From Bacteroidaceae bacterium (GTDB lineage: Bacteria > Bacteroidota > Bacteroidia > Bacteroidales > Bacteroidaceae), in NCBI GenBank assembly GCA_900752815.1, contig CAADWS010000041.1:1-61549 (forward strand): a DNA stretch of 61,549 nucleotides, read 5' to 3'. The position numbers and the translations under genes were made by a program. This document shows, in pieces, positions 7,912-17,714 of the stretch (position 1 is the first letter of the stretch; each line of letters begins with the position of its first letter). The notes below the pieces were generated by a model. It was not told the DNA's origin, ran no database searches, and worked only from the letters and a program-made list of their open reading frames with translations.

Positions 7912-8404
7912 TTGTCAAATCTCCGTTTTTTTCATTAGTGGCCATTTCGGTCTTGGCTTCTTCCGTGCTGTCCGTATTAGGGGTTTCCGTTTCGGGTTGT
8001 TCCTGCGCTTCATTCTCCGCATCGTCTGGCTCCTGCGTTCCAGCTTCGGTTTCTTCATCCGTTGGACTTTCGCCATCTTCGGCTTCATCGCCCGGTGTCG
8101 GTATATCCGTTTCGTCCTCCGCGCCGGTATCTTCTGCCGGTTCCTGCACATCCTCTGCAAACCGTGGGTCAGTGGCGATAGGCAATTTTCTTAATACCGT
8201 ACCGTCCTGTTCCTCTCTCGCTTCGTGTGCCTGTAAGGATAGGCCCCCGATTTGCGCTAATATACTCGGCATTTCGGTTAGCCTGCCAAATGCAAGCATA
8301 TCAGCCTGCCACAGCAGATAGTTACCATCCGCAACTTGGTTGCGGTCATTCTCTAATCTTAGGTGTCTTGCCACCTTTGGATTTACTTTAATGTAGCGTG
8401 CCAT
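7889..8404 (-). CDS. Hypothetical tail-module protein with long acidic tail
   Basis: A 171-residue protein. The first ~65 residues (ARYIKVNPKVARHLRL... MLAFGRLTEMPSILAQIGG) form a compact, conserved-looking part. The rest is an extremely Glu/Asp/Pro/Thr-rich disordered tail. The 3' end overlaps the next gene by 23 nt. Position among fibre genes suggests a structural or assembly role, but no family is named. Confidence 0.6.
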   Translation of the reverse strand: MARYIKVNPKVARHLRLENDRNQVADGNYLLWQADMLAFGRLTEMPSILAQIGGLSLQAHEAREEQDGTVLRKLPIATDPRFAEDVQEPAEDTGAEDETDIPTPGDEAEDGESPTDEETEAGTQEPDDAENEAQEQPETETPNTDSTEEAKTEMATNEKNGDLTNEHSKHQ

Positions 8405-8416
8405 ATAATCAAACTT

Positions 8417-9574
8417 TTAGTGAATAACTATTACTGCGCCGTCAGCGTCGCATATTACCGCGCCGTCAGCATTATCTATAAGTGCGCCTATATACCCCCT
8501 GTCCTTAACGTCCAGACCGATAACCGCACCGTAGTTGTCATCCATTTTGGCGGTAGGTATCACCGGGTTTATGCCCTGCGCCACCAGTGAATAACTTAGG
8601 CTTCCACTCGCTTTGTTCGTAGCAATATACCACAGCGGTAGTAGCTCTTTTTCCGCATCCTCTATCTCTCCGTTAGTGGTTCGGATAATGGCTGTGGGTG
8701 CTATGCTTAGTATGCCTGCCGGGATGTTGTAAGGTACGCCCGTCATTTCATACTCATATTTCGGTATGCGCCTAACGAAACTGATAACCGCCTGCGGGCT
8801 TGCATCGGTCAAAGCTACGCTGCCGGGGGCACCATCTGCGCTGTACTTAACCCTACACCGCAAATACATTTCAGCACCCATCAGACGTTTATCTACCGTC
8901 ACCGTGTTGTCATCATTAACGGTAATGTCATAGTCCATCACCGTGTCTGTTTCGGCTTCATGCCAGCTACCATCCTCGCCCTGCACTTCCCACACCAGCG
9001 CGTATTTGCTACTGGGGCATACTTGGTCGCCCAGCCAAACGGTAGCCGTCACGGTCTGCGTCCGTCCGTCCGTCAAAGGATTAAACACGGTCTGGTCTGC
9101 CGCGTCCAGTTCTACCCTTATTTGGTCGGATGCACTGCTACAGCTGATTAAGTAGCTGCCTTGTATAATCAATACTTGCCCATTCCGATTGTCCACATAC
9201 TCGGCATAGAACACCAGCGTAATAGGTACTTTCGGCTCGGCATTCTTCTTTACTCTGATACGCCCTGCATCGCCCCCACTGGTGGTTATCTCATAACTTG
9301 CATTATTCGCGTCTATCAGCTTTTGCGTGCCGTCTATGTTCTCATACCAGCGTATGTTTGTCAGTGCATGGTTAATGCGTCCTGCCGCTAACACTTCGTC
9401 TTTATCCAGTATAGATACAACCGGCTGGATAATTAGCGGTGTCAGTGTATAGTCCGGCGTATATTCCTGCGTATCTGTGCTATAGTTCTGCTTGTCCGGC
9501 ACGCTGCCTACGACTGCAAAGGATATTTGTAGCTGTAGCGGCTTCCAGTTAAAATCAAATCTTCTTGTTTTCAT
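8417..9574 (-). CDS. Phage tail/fibre protein, Ig-like and beta-rich
   Basis: A protein of about 385 residues. I place the start at the ATG at 9574 (MKTRRFDFNWKPLQ) because it leaves 11 bp after the upstream gene, whereas the longer frame from 9616 would overlap it. Several segments look like Ig-type strands (RTQTVTATVWLGDQVCPS... YALVWEVQGEDGSW). The C-terminus has short repeats of the form GAVI-DADGAV. It is probably a minor tail component. Confidence 0.6.
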   Translation of the reverse strand: MKTRRFDFNWKPLQLQISFAVVGSVPDKQNYSTDTQEYTPDYTLTPLIIQPVVSILDKDEVLAAGRINHALTNIRWYENIDGTQKLIDANNASYEITTSGGDAGRIRVKKNAEPKVPITLVFYAEYVDNRNGQVLIIQGSYLISCSSASDQIRVELDAADQTVFNPLTDGRTQTVTATVWLGDQVCPSSKYALVWEVQGEDGSWHEAETDTVMDYDITVNDDNTVTVDKRLMGAEMYLRCRVKYSADGAPGSVALTDASPQAVISFVRRIPKYEYEMTGVPYNIPAGILSIAPTAIIRTTNGEIEDAEKELLPLWYIATNKASGSLSYSLVAQGINPVIPTAKMDDNYGAVIGLDVKDRGYIGALIDNADGAVICDADGAVIVIH

Positions 9575-9585
9575 GCCATCCGCAG

Positions 9586-9816
9586 TTAAATAAGTCCTAT
9601 AATAATACCTACGCAATCTGCCAGCAGGTCGCGTTTGTCAAACGTACCTTTTTTCAGTTGCTTATCCCAGATATATTCTTTGCCCAAACCTATAGCGGCA
9701 GTAATTAAGACCGCCGCCCATAAAGGCAAAAAGTTGCTTAACAGCTGCATAATCACCATGCAGCAGATAATGTGCAGCAAACCGTCTGCTCCGAAATAGT
9801 CTATAATCTTTTTCAT
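9586..9816 (-). CDS. Small multi-pass membrane protein in tail module
   Basis: About 76 residues from the ATG at 9816 (MKKIIDYFGADGLLH), which leaves 16 bp after the previous gene. It has three hydrophobic stretches (LLHIICCMVIMQLL, LWAAVLITAAIGLG, DLLADCVGIIIGLI) and a GKEYIWD...FDKRDLLAD pattern reminiscent of DUF2279/YfiM-like proteins. A second holin candidate or envelope-contact protein is possible. Function is unknown. Confidence 0.6.
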   Translation of the reverse strand: MKKIIDYFGADGLLHIICCMVIMQLLSNFLPLWAAVLITAAIGLGKEYIWDKQLKKGTFDKRDLLADCVGIIIGLI

Positions 9817-9832
9817 ATCGCATACCTTTCTA

Positions 9833-11509
9833 CTAATACTCGAAAACTGCACTTTGGGTACCAGCTTCATTACCCATACCATCACGCAGCGTAACTGTCG
9901 CTATGAATTTCAATGTTTTAGGGATATACCCGTTAAAATCGCAGTCCGCTACCGTCAGGTCTATAGACTTGCCCTCGTTGGCTCGCTTTAACGCCCATGC
10001 CGTATCGGACGCCACACGCTCGTTTCCGTTTGCATCCTCGCTGTAGCGCGTCCACTGCACATCTGCGTCTAGTATGTCATCTGTTATATCTATGTTGTAC
10101 AACTTGGCTATGATAGTAAGTGTCAGCGCAAACCTATCGGGGTCAAATATGTAGTCCGTATCGGCAAACTCTACGGTAAACTCCGGGTTGCCCTCTATCA
10201 TCGCCCAGTCGGTATTATTCCATGCCGGGGCCGTCTTTGTGCCGGTCTTGGTGCATCGGTACTTACAGCCCATATACCATACATCCGAAATCTCGTACTG
10301 CCCCGTGGTAGGGTTCAACGCCTTGCAGTAATAATCCGCATCCGCACTCCACTGCCCACGGTCTACAATCTCACATACCGGCTGGCCTTGATAGTCTATG
10401 CGTATAATGTCCTGCACTATCAGCCCACGCGCATATACATAGTCCTGCCCCTCTATAATAGGCAAATCCATAGTTAAAAGAAACTCTGGCAAAGTGCCGA
10501 AAGTTGCGCCGTAATTCGTTGCGTCTATGATAGGCTTTGTTACCCCAGTAAGCCGCACTATGCGCCCCTCGGTACTGGATAGGTATATGCAGCTCTGCCG
10601 TTTCGTGTCGGTCTGGTTTCCCCACCGGGCTATCTTCATCATTTCACACGGTGGGTAATTCGTTCCTGCCGGTACTTCGCTGCCCGGGTATAACGTCACC
10701 TCGATATAGTTGTTAGCAGTGTTCACACTGTTTACACGCATCCAACTGGTGTAATATACGCCGCTGCCGGTAGCCAGCGTGTTAATGATACCTTTCAGCA
10801 CATTGTTAGGGTACTGCGCGGTAAAATAGCCATCCCATTTGCTGCGCAGATGCAAACCGTAGCAGTTATCGCCCAAATCGTCCACGCTCTCTATGGTGTC
10901 CGCTTCCGTCAGTATCTGGTCGCCCTCTATGGCTGATAGGCGGTTTATTATCAGCTCCATGCACTCAAAGTAGCTGCGCACCCGGACGCTCTCAAATTCG
11001 GCGTTCCCTAATTCGTCTATGCCTGCGCCCTTTCCTGCGTACAGGGACTTAATAAACTCGCCAAACTGCGCACCGCCTTTGAATAAGGACAACCCCAGCA
11101 CGGTAAGCATTTTTTCAAAGGTCAAATTACCTTTTGCCACGTCATCTGCCAGACGGGATAAAAACTGCTCCCTAACCGGGCTGTCCTCGGTTAAGTCATA
11201 GGCCATGTCCGCAAAACCGGCTTTTACTTTCTCGGTTGTCCGCTCGATAATGTCGTTACCCTCATCGTCTTGCGTCTCTTTGTTCTGCGTTAAATACAAA
11301 TAACCGTTAGCATCCGTTGTAATCTTATCCAAATCATTCTTGTTTGCGTGTGTGTGGTCTGTCGCACTAACCACATTGCCACCACCGCCAACGCTTACAA
11401 CAGTGCTGCCACCGCTACCAGTGCTTTCGCCTCCCAGTTCTCGCAACCTTTCACTGCGCGGACGTGCGCCGCGCTTATATGTTTTTAGTTTATATTCATA
11501 TACTGCCAT
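9833..11509 (-). CDS. Large tail fibre/minor tail protein
   Basis: A 558-residue protein with an N-terminal region rich in Gly/Ser (GGESTGSGGSTVVSVGGGGN), a DHTHANKNDLDKITTDANGYLYL segment, and long beta-rich C-terminal domains. Similar large proteins follow the tail-tip gene in many Bacteroidetes siphovirus prophages. There are no enzyme motifs. It is probably part of the tail tip or fibre base, because it directly follows the 758-residue tail-tip gene by 5 bp. Confidence 0.65.
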   Translation of the reverse strand: MAVYEYKLKTYKRGARPRSERLRELGGESTGSGGSTVVSVGGGGNVVSATDHTHANKNDLDKITTDANGYLYLTQNKETQDDEGNDIIERTTEKVKAGFADMAYDLTEDSPVREQFLSRLADDVAKGNLTFEKMLTVLGLSLFKGGAQFGEFIKSLYAGKGAGIDELGNAEFESVRVRSYFECMELIINRLSAIEGDQILTEADTIESVDDLGDNCYGLHLRSKWDGYFTAQYPNNVLKGIINTLATGSGVYYTSWMRVNSVNTANNYIEVTLYPGSEVPAGTNYPPCEMMKIARWGNQTDTKRQSCIYLSSTEGRIVRLTGVTKPIIDATNYGATFGTLPEFLLTMDLPIIEGQDYVYARGLIVQDIIRIDYQGQPVCEIVDRGQWSADADYYCKALNPTTGQYEISDVWYMGCKYRCTKTGTKTAPAWNNTDWAMIEGNPEFTVEFADTDYIFDPDRFALTLTIIAKLYNIDITDDILDADVQWTRYSEDANGNERVASDTAWALKRANEGKSIDLTVADCDFNGYIPKTLKFIATVTLRDGMGNEAGTQSAVFEY

Positions 11510-11514
11510 AGCCT

Positions 11515-13791
11515 CTAATCATTACGGGTATATTCATCTGGTCTTAGTTCTATAAATGTAGTGTCGCTGGTGTCCTTAATCGCATCCTGCACATCTTCCA
11601 CAAGTATAAACTTTTTGTCACCTTGATTATCTTCTTTGTATGTTGCTATAGGGTCGTGCGTTATCTGTGCTTCGCCGCTTAATGTCGTGCGGCGTTGCCC
11701 AAACTGACTATATAACGTGCCTATTAACAAATCTTCTACCTGCGTAGTCCGTCCGGCTCGTGTCAGCTCTTTAATCTGCTTCCCGGTAGAAACATCAAAA
11801 TACGCACCTCTTGCAGTCGGCACACCCTCTGCGCTCGTACCGCAAATAGTGTCTATCTCTATAGCCTCCTTAGCCGCACTATTTATTTCCGCATTATATT
11901 CTACATCATCGGTACTTATAGTTTGGTCAAACTGCGTGTTATTCATAATCTCTATTTCTGGGATTTTCATCAAAACCCAGCTTACCTTGTTCCATAATCC
12001 CTTTGGGCCATTCTCGCTACGTTCCAGTTCCGTACCCTCGTTCACTATGTACCAACCGGGGCCGCGCACTTCTACCCATAACTTGCCGCCGCGCCCTCCG
12101 TAGTTTGGATATGGTATGTACTGCCCGGCTTCGGCATTTTCCAGCACGGATATTAGCTGGCTTTTATGCGGATTTATAGCCGGTCTGTTCTTTTTCCATC
12201 CTAATACGCCGCTGGTGTCTACATGGTCTTTTGCATCGTAATAGCACAGATAGCCCCAATCGTTAGGGCTATTGTCATTTGTATATGTTACCCAACTTCC
12301 ATACGTTCCGTTAAGTGTTGTTACAGGGCTGCTTATACTCCGTTTTACTATGCTTCTGTTAGTCCATACATATATCGTATCGTTTCCGTCCGGCTGGAAT
12401 TTAATAGTAACTGGGACATAGATAAAATTACCGTAGATATTAAATTGGTCGTACCAATCTTTTTGCTCTACATATTTTATCAGATTAGATGCACTTTCAA
12501 ACGGGTTAAACCGTGGGTCTAAAAGCATATCTATACTAATACGCACAGCCAATTTATTAGCGTTATCGACTGGCGGTATCCAAACTTTATTTGTTTTATA
12601 CAAAGCCGGGCCTATGCTATTTATAGAAGTTGCTGGTATCGCTCCCTCTCCGTGGCCTTGTGACGAAAATTCAGCGCGCCAATTACTACTATTTCCTACT
12701 TTCACACCTTGTACAGACTTCCAATAAATAGCAATACCCTCACTTTCTGTTCCGTCATACTGCGGCACGATTTTGAAAAAGCGTACATTTTCGCCTAACT
12801 CTGCGTTATTCCCCTCGGTAGCAGTCCAAATGGTAAAACCGCAGTCCGTAGCGTCTGTCCAGTCATCTAATACCGTGCTGTAATGGTACGAAAAATAATT
12901 TGCGCCATTCTTGCTTCCACCTGCCAGATTATTAAGTGCCATTAGTGACGCATCAGTTTCTATGCTCTCTGGCCAGCATTTATCTGGCAAAAGGTTTCCG
13001 CTTTGCGCGTAGGTACTCCACGTTATCTTTGCGTTGTTATAGACCTTATCCACGCCCATAGTCTGACTGTCACCGTCCCAGACTATTTGCTTTACAGACG
13101 CTTTGTTATATAAGCCGTTGAGGTCATAGATATATATCTTTCCGCACCGTTGTATCATCCGTAGTGCCAATGGCTGTAAAATGCCCTCGATAACTTCTGC
13201 CAATGTTGAGGCTTCGCCGTCCTCATCATAAAAATTATCACTGCGCACCTGCAAAGATTTTAGGCTTAATGCACCGCTGGACGCTGTTAGCTGCGTACTA
13301 ATAAGACTATCGTCTATGCCACCACAGTTTATACCACAGCGTCCGGCACAGTAATTAACAATCTCATAAAGTGTTCGCATATCGGCCAAATCATACTTTA
13401 GCCTATCCAACACGCCAAAGTCGCTAAAAGTCAAACTGACTTCATAGCCATTTAGCATTTCGTATGGTTCTTCGTAAAATTCGGTGTCTATGCAACCACT
13501 CCAGTATAGCGCATTGTTACGGTACACGTCCAGCCTTACGCGCCCCACTTCTATGCTGTACAAATCTTCATAGGTTCGGTCGCCCGGACTGATTATTTTA
13601 AGCGTGGCTACACTGCTACATATTACTTCCTCTTTGCTCTTGTTGCCCCATTCTATAACCAGTGGCTCGTCAGCAGGAAAAGCCAGACTGCCTATAACTT
13701 CAAAATCTGCGTCTGCTTCCTGCAAAATTTCAACGCGCCAGATAATCCCGGCCACGCTGACAAATTCACCCATGTATCGTAAATGCTTCAT
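11515..13791 (-). CDS. Tail tip/baseplate hub protein (distal tail-associated)
   Basis: A 758-residue protein directly after the tape measure gene (1 bp gap), the usual place for distal-tail and tail-tip (hub) proteins in siphoviruses. The N-terminus (MKHLRYMGEFVSVAGIIWRVEI) and the following segment with YEEPYEMLNGYEVSLTFSDFGVLDRLKY are typical of Bacteroidetes prophage tail proteins at this position. No peptidoglycan hydrolase motif is visible. Confidence 0.7.
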   Translation of the reverse strand: MKHLRYMGEFVSVAGIIWRVEILQEADADFEVIGSLAFPADEPLVIEWGNKSKEEVICSSVATLKIISPGDRTYEDLYSIEVGRVRLDVYRNNALYWSGCIDTEFYEEPYEMLNGYEVSLTFSDFGVLDRLKYDLADMRTLYEIVNYCAGRCGINCGGIDDSLISTQLTASSGALSLKSLQVRSDNFYDEDGEASTLAEVIEGILQPLALRMIQRCGKIYIYDLNGLYNKASVKQIVWDGDSQTMGVDKVYNNAKITWSTYAQSGNLLPDKCWPESIETDASLMALNNLAGGSKNGANYFSYHYSTVLDDWTDATDCGFTIWTATEGNNAELGENVRFFKIVPQYDGTESEGIAIYWKSVQGVKVGNSSNWRAEFSSQGHGEGAIPATSINSIGPALYKTNKVWIPPVDNANKLAVRISIDMLLDPRFNPFESASNLIKYVEQKDWYDQFNIYGNFIYVPVTIKFQPDGNDTIYVWTNRSIVKRSISSPVTTLNGTYGSWVTYTNDNSPNDWGYLCYYDAKDHVDTSGVLGWKKNRPAINPHKSQLISVLENAEAGQYIPYPNYGGRGGKLWVEVRGPGWYIVNEGTELERSENGPKGLWNKVSWVLMKIPEIEIMNNTQFDQTISTDDVEYNAEINSAAKEAIEIDTICGTSAEGVPTARGAYFDVSTGKQIKELTRAGRTTQVEDLLIGTLYSQFGQRRTTLSGEAQITHDPIATYKEDNQGDKKFILVEDVQDAIKDTSDTTFIELRPDEYTRND

Positions 13792-13792
13792 G

Positions 13793-16567
13793 TCAGTTAC
13801 GCTTAATAATTTCGTTTTCCTTGTTCAATATACCTACCAGCGTGCGCCCCTTAATCTCAAACTCAACCCTGCCGAAATCAACGCCTGCCGGTTCTTTCAG
13901 CATACCGCGCAGCTTATCCAGTGGCGCGATAACTTCCGGGTTTCCGCTCGCCCCTGCATACTCGCCAACCATCGCCAACGTAGGGCCGGACGCTATACCA
14001 CCCTCGGCCAACATAGGAACACCTGCCGCAGCAACCACGGCCAGCATGGATGCAACAAAACCGGCACCTATACCAAAGCCGACAAACGGTATCGAAGCGT
14101 GGGCGGCCATATACTTTGCCGCTGCTAATTCTTTCCAGCTCGCAGCCTCTAATTTGTTTGCTACTATAACTGTCGCAGATGAAGTTGCATCAGTAGCCGC
14201 AGCCGTTGCGCGTGCTGTGGACGCTGTGGTTTCTGCCACAGCCTCTACACCTTTCGTAGCTGCGTGTGAAGCACTGGCACCTGTCAATAGCCCAATAATA
14301 CCAACTACTGTTTGTATGCCATTGTACAGCCCTATAAAGCCATCCACAATGCCTGTTACCAACTGCCATGCGTTGCCGTTTCCTTTCAGCGCATCCGTTA
14401 TGCCCTCTATGCTGCTGCCGATACTCTTAATGCCTCCCCAGCCTTGCTGTAGGGCCTTTTCAGTGCTAATAGCGACTTTTTCAGTTTCTTTTCCGGCATT
14501 TCTAATCGCATCGGCTTTTTCGTTCCATGCCTCTATTTGCCGGTTAATCAGTGCGGCTTCGTCTATAGTGGCTGTCTGTAGTTGGTCGTTAAGTATCTGG
14601 ATATTATCGCCTATCTCTTCCAGCGTGTTTGCATCCTCTTTCCACAGTGGGGTATTATCCACTGCCTTGCCTGCGTTTTTAATCGCTTCTGCTTTTTTGT
14701 TCCATGCCTCTATCTGCTGGTTAAGCATAGCGGCCTCATCGACATTAGCGTTTTGCAGCTTGTCGTTAAGTATCTGGATATTATCGGTTATCTCCTTTAA
14801 CGTCTTTGCATCTTCCGTCCACAGTGGGGTATTATCTTCCGTGGCTTTTCCGGCGTTCCTAATGGCTTCGGCTTTCTTTTCCCAGCCCTCTATCTGCTGG
14901 TTAATCAGTACGGCTTCATCAGCAGACGCACTTTGCAGCTTGTCGTTAAGTATCTGGATATTATCGGTTATCTCCTTTAACGTCTTTGCATCTTCCGTCC
15001 ACAGCGGCTTATTATCAGTTGTGCCCTTGCTTTTCTTAACAGTCGGGGTATAATTATACCTGCCCGTGTCCTTCTTGCCACCACTTAAATCCATCTTAGG
15101 GGCTTTGGTCTTAGGGCGCGACACATCTACAGTTACCTCCACTTTCTTACCACCTAAACCCAAAATGTTTTTAAGCCATTCCCACGCCTCCTTACACTTT
15201 TCTACCAGCCACTCGAAAGCCTTTGCCAAACCGTTCATAATGGCATTTGCCAGCGGCTTAATACCCTCCCAGACCTTATCGACAATCTGCCTAAAGCCCT
15301 CGCAGTTATTGTACGCCTGTATCAATGCCGTTACCAGTAAGCCGATAGCGGTAATGATTAAGCCGATAGGGTTAGCCGTCAGCACCAGATTAAGCACCTT
15401 TTGTACGGCAGTCCATGTGGTAGTAGCGATAGTTACCATTTTCTGCGCAGCAGCCACGGCCACTATGCGCGTCTTTAATATGGCTTGCTGGATATTCATA
15501 GCCTTAACAGTCTTAATCAGACTGCCTATGCCCATCGCCGCCATGCCTATTTGTGCCGTCAAATCCACATAGGGCTTTACATCCGTGTAGATAGCCGACA
15601 AATCTATAAGGCTGGTTAGTCCGTTCTTTATATTTTCCTGCGCCTGTATCTGCCTCTCCTGCTGCTCTGCCGTTCCCTGCGTGGCCGCTTTCACTGCGTC
15701 CATGTTCAGCTGTATGCTTGCCAGCGTTTTTATATACTCCAGTCCTGCATCTTCGCCCGGCCCACCGAAAATGTCAGCTATGGCAGTGCCTACGGCTGCG
15801 CTGCTTGCCGGTAGCTCGTTCAGCTTGGCTGCAACCATCTGCATAACGTCAAACGTGGTTATGCTCCCGGCTTGCAAGTCCGCCTGCACCTGCTCTGCGG
15901 ATATGCCTATGTTATTCAACGCATCGGCAGTGGCTGTAGTCATTTCGCGTATGCGCAAATTACCCTCCTTGATAACATCCACGCCCTTGTCGGAAAATAT
16001 GCCCTGCTGTGCAGCGTTGGTCGTAATGGCTACAAAATCCTCCGCTGATAGTCCGGCTTCCTTGAAATAGCGCGGATATTCTTTCAGTGTGTCCAGAAAT
16101 TCGCCGTTTGCGTTTGCTCCACTAACAAACCCATCCTGCACTAACTTCATCGCATCGTCTATGCTAATGCCAAACGCTTTAGATAGGTTGTTTGCGGACT
16201 GTAGCACCTCGTTAAAGTCTGCGCCAAAATGTTCTGCCACCGCCTGCACGTTGTTGCGCAGTTTCAGCATTTCATCGCCTGTTTTCCCTGTCAGCTGCGT
16301 TATCATTATGTTAGCCGACTGTAAGTCCCTCATGCGGTCTGAAAACTGCGACAAAGCAGACGAAACATTGCCGATAGTGTCCGTTATGGCACTAATCGCC
16401 TGTACGCCTTGGCTCCAGTTTATCAGCGACTTTTTAAGGTTGTCTGACTGCGTTATGGTGGACTGTATTACCTTTTTCAGCCCGTCCGCATCGGTTATCA
16501 GTTCCTTAAACTCCTTGCTGTCGCCGTCTATCTTGAATGTTATGCTAATTGTGCTTTTGCCTGCCAT
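13793..16567 (-). CDS. Tail tape measure protein
   Basis: A 924-residue, helix-rich protein whose length sets tail length. It has an N-terminal region with the TMP pattern (DADGLKKVIQSTITQSDNLKKSL; MITQLTGKTGDEMLKLRNNVQAVAEHFG), hydrophobic helices at ~365-415 (IGLIITAIGLLVTALIQAY) and ~780-850, and three tandem repeats of 59-60 residues between. It starts 8 bp after the frameshifted tail-chaperone gene and precedes the tail-tip gene, the canonical order. Confidence 0.92.
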   Translation of the reverse strand: MAGKSTISITFKIDGDSKEFKELITDADGLKKVIQSTITQSDNLKKSLINWSQGVQAISAITDTIGNVSSALSQFSDRMRDLQSANIMITQLTGKTGDEMLKLRNNVQAVAEHFGADFNEVLQSANNLSKAFGISIDDAMKLVQDGFVSGANANGEFLDTLKEYPRYFKEAGLSAEDFVAITTNAAQQGIFSDKGVDVIKEGNLRIREMTTATADALNNIGISAEQVQADLQAGSITTFDVMQMVAAKLNELPASSAAVGTAIADIFGGPGEDAGLEYIKTLASIQLNMDAVKAATQGTAEQQERQIQAQENIKNGLTSLIDLSAIYTDVKPYVDLTAQIGMAAMGIGSLIKTVKAMNIQQAILKTRIVAVAAAQKMVTIATTTWTAVQKVLNLVLTANPIGLIITAIGLLVTALIQAYNNCEGFRQIVDKVWEGIKPLANAIMNGLAKAFEWLVEKCKEAWEWLKNILGLGGKKVEVTVDVSRPKTKAPKMDLSGGKKDTGRYNYTPTVKKSKGTTDNKPLWTEDAKTLKEITDNIQILNDKLQSASADEAVLINQQIEGWEKKAEAIRNAGKATEDNTPLWTEDAKTLKEITDNIQILNDKLQNANVDEAAMLNQQIEAWNKKAEAIKNAGKAVDNTPLWKEDANTLEEIGDNIQILNDQLQTATIDEAALINRQIEAWNEKADAIRNAGKETEKVAISTEKALQQGWGGIKSIGSSIEGITDALKGNGNAWQLVTGIVDGFIGLYNGIQTVVGIIGLLTGASASHAATKGVEAVAETTASTARATAAATDATSSATVIVANKLEAASWKELAAAKYMAAHASIPFVGFGIGAGFVASMLAVVAAAGVPMLAEGGIASGPTLAMVGEYAGASGNPEVIAPLDKLRGMLKEPAGVDFGRVEFEIKGRTLVGILNKENEIIKRN
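14465..14998 (-). repeat. Three tandem ~60-residue repeats inside tape measure gene
   Basis: Units start at 14998, 14818 and about 14641, each coding for (T/K)EDA(K/N)TL(K/E)EI-DNIQILND(K/Q)LQ... Units 1 and 2 share 73 identical consecutive bases (14752-14824 and 14932-15004), while unit 3 is more diverged. This indicates a recent duplication that lengthened the protein. Confidence 0.9.
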
Positions 16568-16575
16568 AGCTGCTG

Positions 16576-17234
16576 TTATATAAGTTCGTCACCTAATTTC
16601 TTCACCAAATCGGCCATCCGTTCACGCTGTTTATCCGGCGTAATCCGGGCCTGCTGTTTCTTTGCTTTCGCCTTATCCCACGGAAAAGGCAGTAACTTTT
16701 CCGGCGTTACCTTGTGCCGCTTATCCAAATGCGGCTGTATAACAATGGTAGCCAGTAGGCGCATTCGCTGCCAGTTGTCCTTAAAATCAGTATCGCGCTG
16801 CTCTGCATAGGCTTTATAGACTGCCGCAAATTCTTCAAAGTCCAATTTGCAGAAATCGTCATAACTTAGCCGTATGCAGCCCAGCGCGACACCCAGTAAA
16901 TCAAATATGCCGTAGGGCTTCAGCTTTTTTTTTCTAACCCATCTGCATTTTCTCCGTTTGTACCACTGTTCTGCTGCATCTGGTTCGCCCACGCCGCCAT
17001 ATCTTCGGGGTCTAACGCATCGGCAAACTCCATAAGCGACATTTTGAAATCCACGCCATCCGCAGCAGACGCGGACGCGACACAGCAGTACAGGTAAGTA
17101 CACAAATCGGTTAAACCGCTGTTGGTAATCTCCGTTACCTCTTTGCCGGTTTCTTTCTTGAAACGCAGCATAGCCCCCATAGTTGGCCTACAGGGGTATG
17201 CCTTTCCGTTAATAGTAACCTCAACTTTCGCCAT
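16576..17234 (-). CDS. Tail assembly chaperone, -1 frameshift product (GT-like)
   Basis: The longer form is predicted to arise when ribosomes slip back one base on nine adenines (coding strand, 16925-16933). Reading continues as KLKPYGIFDLLGVALGCIRLSYDDF... to 16576, giving about 219 residues. The downstream frame has no usable start near the junction and the junction is exactly at the slippery run. The gene lies between the major tail protein and the tape measure, as lambda G/GT does. The T-like extension is Lys-rich and helical. Chaperones of this kind coat the tape measure during tail assembly. Confidence 0.85.
16920..17234 (-). CDS. Tail assembly chaperone, short form (G-like)
   Basis: The 0-frame product is 104 residues (MAKVEVTINGKAYPCRPTMGAMLRF...) and ends EKKS at a TGA right after the slippery A-run. 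The small acidic-to-neutral protein, directly after the tail tube gene (4 bp), matches the G position of lambda-like tail modules. The short form is normally the major product and the frameshifted fusion the minor one. Confidence 0.88.
   Translation of the reverse strand: MAKVEVTINGKAYPCRPTMGAMLRFKKETGKEVTEITNSGLTDLCTYLYCCVASASAADGVDFKMSLMEFADALDPEDMAAWANQMQQNSGTNGENADGLEKKS
16923..16934 (-). promoter_or_regulatory. Programmed -1 ribosomal frameshift slippery site
   Basis: The coding strand reads GAA AAA AAA AGC in the 0 frame. Slippage by -1 gives GAA AAA AAA AAG CTG and joins the second frame. An A-run of nine contains the A AAA AAA heptamer, an efficient bacterial slippery sequence. Confidence 0.85.
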
Positions 17235-17238
17235 ACTC

Positions 17239-17709
17239 TTAGCCTTCTGCGTCTACGGTATTTTCAGTAATAGCATTTTCATCAAGTGCGGTAGGCTCAC
17301 CGTCATTTTCCAAACTGATACTATAGGTGCTGTCATCCTGCGCCGGGTCTGTACGCTCCAGCGAAGTAATAACGCAGCCACCCTCCAGATAGGGTTCATC
17401 GCTGTTATCACGTTCCATGCACTTAACCGTTACCGGCTTGCCTGCTTTCCACAGCGCAAACAGGGTCTTAAACCCACACTCGGTTTCGTCATAGAATACC
17501 AGACCCTCGGCACTGATAGAGTACGACAAACCTACTACGCCTTTCTTCTTCCACAGTCCGCTGCTTAGGGGCGCGGACGCTACAGGCTTAACCGCACGTT
17601 CTTTGGTTTCGCTGTTGAATGTGGTAGTGTGCGTAGTGCAACTTCCAACGGCTTTGCCGTTTACATACAGCAGCATATCGCTACCGTTACAATATCCGCT
17701 TTTTGCCAT
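17239..17709 (-). CDS. Major tail (tube) protein
   Basis: A 156-residue protein (MAKSGYCNGSDMLLYVNGKAVGSC...) of the TP901-1-like major tail protein type. It has a beta-rich fold with the pattern SYSISAEGLVFYDETECGFKTLFALWKAGKPVTVKC and an acidic C-terminus. It polymerises into the tail tube around the tape measure protein. Position between tail-completion and chaperone genes agrees. Confidence 0.85.
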   Translation of the reverse strand: MAKSGYCNGSDMLLYVNGKAVGSCTTHTTTFNSETKERAVKPVASAPLSSGLWKKKGVVGLSYSISAEGLVFYDETECGFKTLFALWKAGKPVTVKCMERDNSDEPYLEGGCVITSLERTDPAQDDSTYSISLENDGEPTALDENAITENTVDAEG

Positions 17710-17714
17710 ATTCT

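Noticed and set aside
13821..15053. Long + strand frame opposite the tape measure gene
   Set aside because: It is a shadow frame with Ala/Ser/Pro-biased composition. The minus strand has the recognised tape measure protein and the operon direction.
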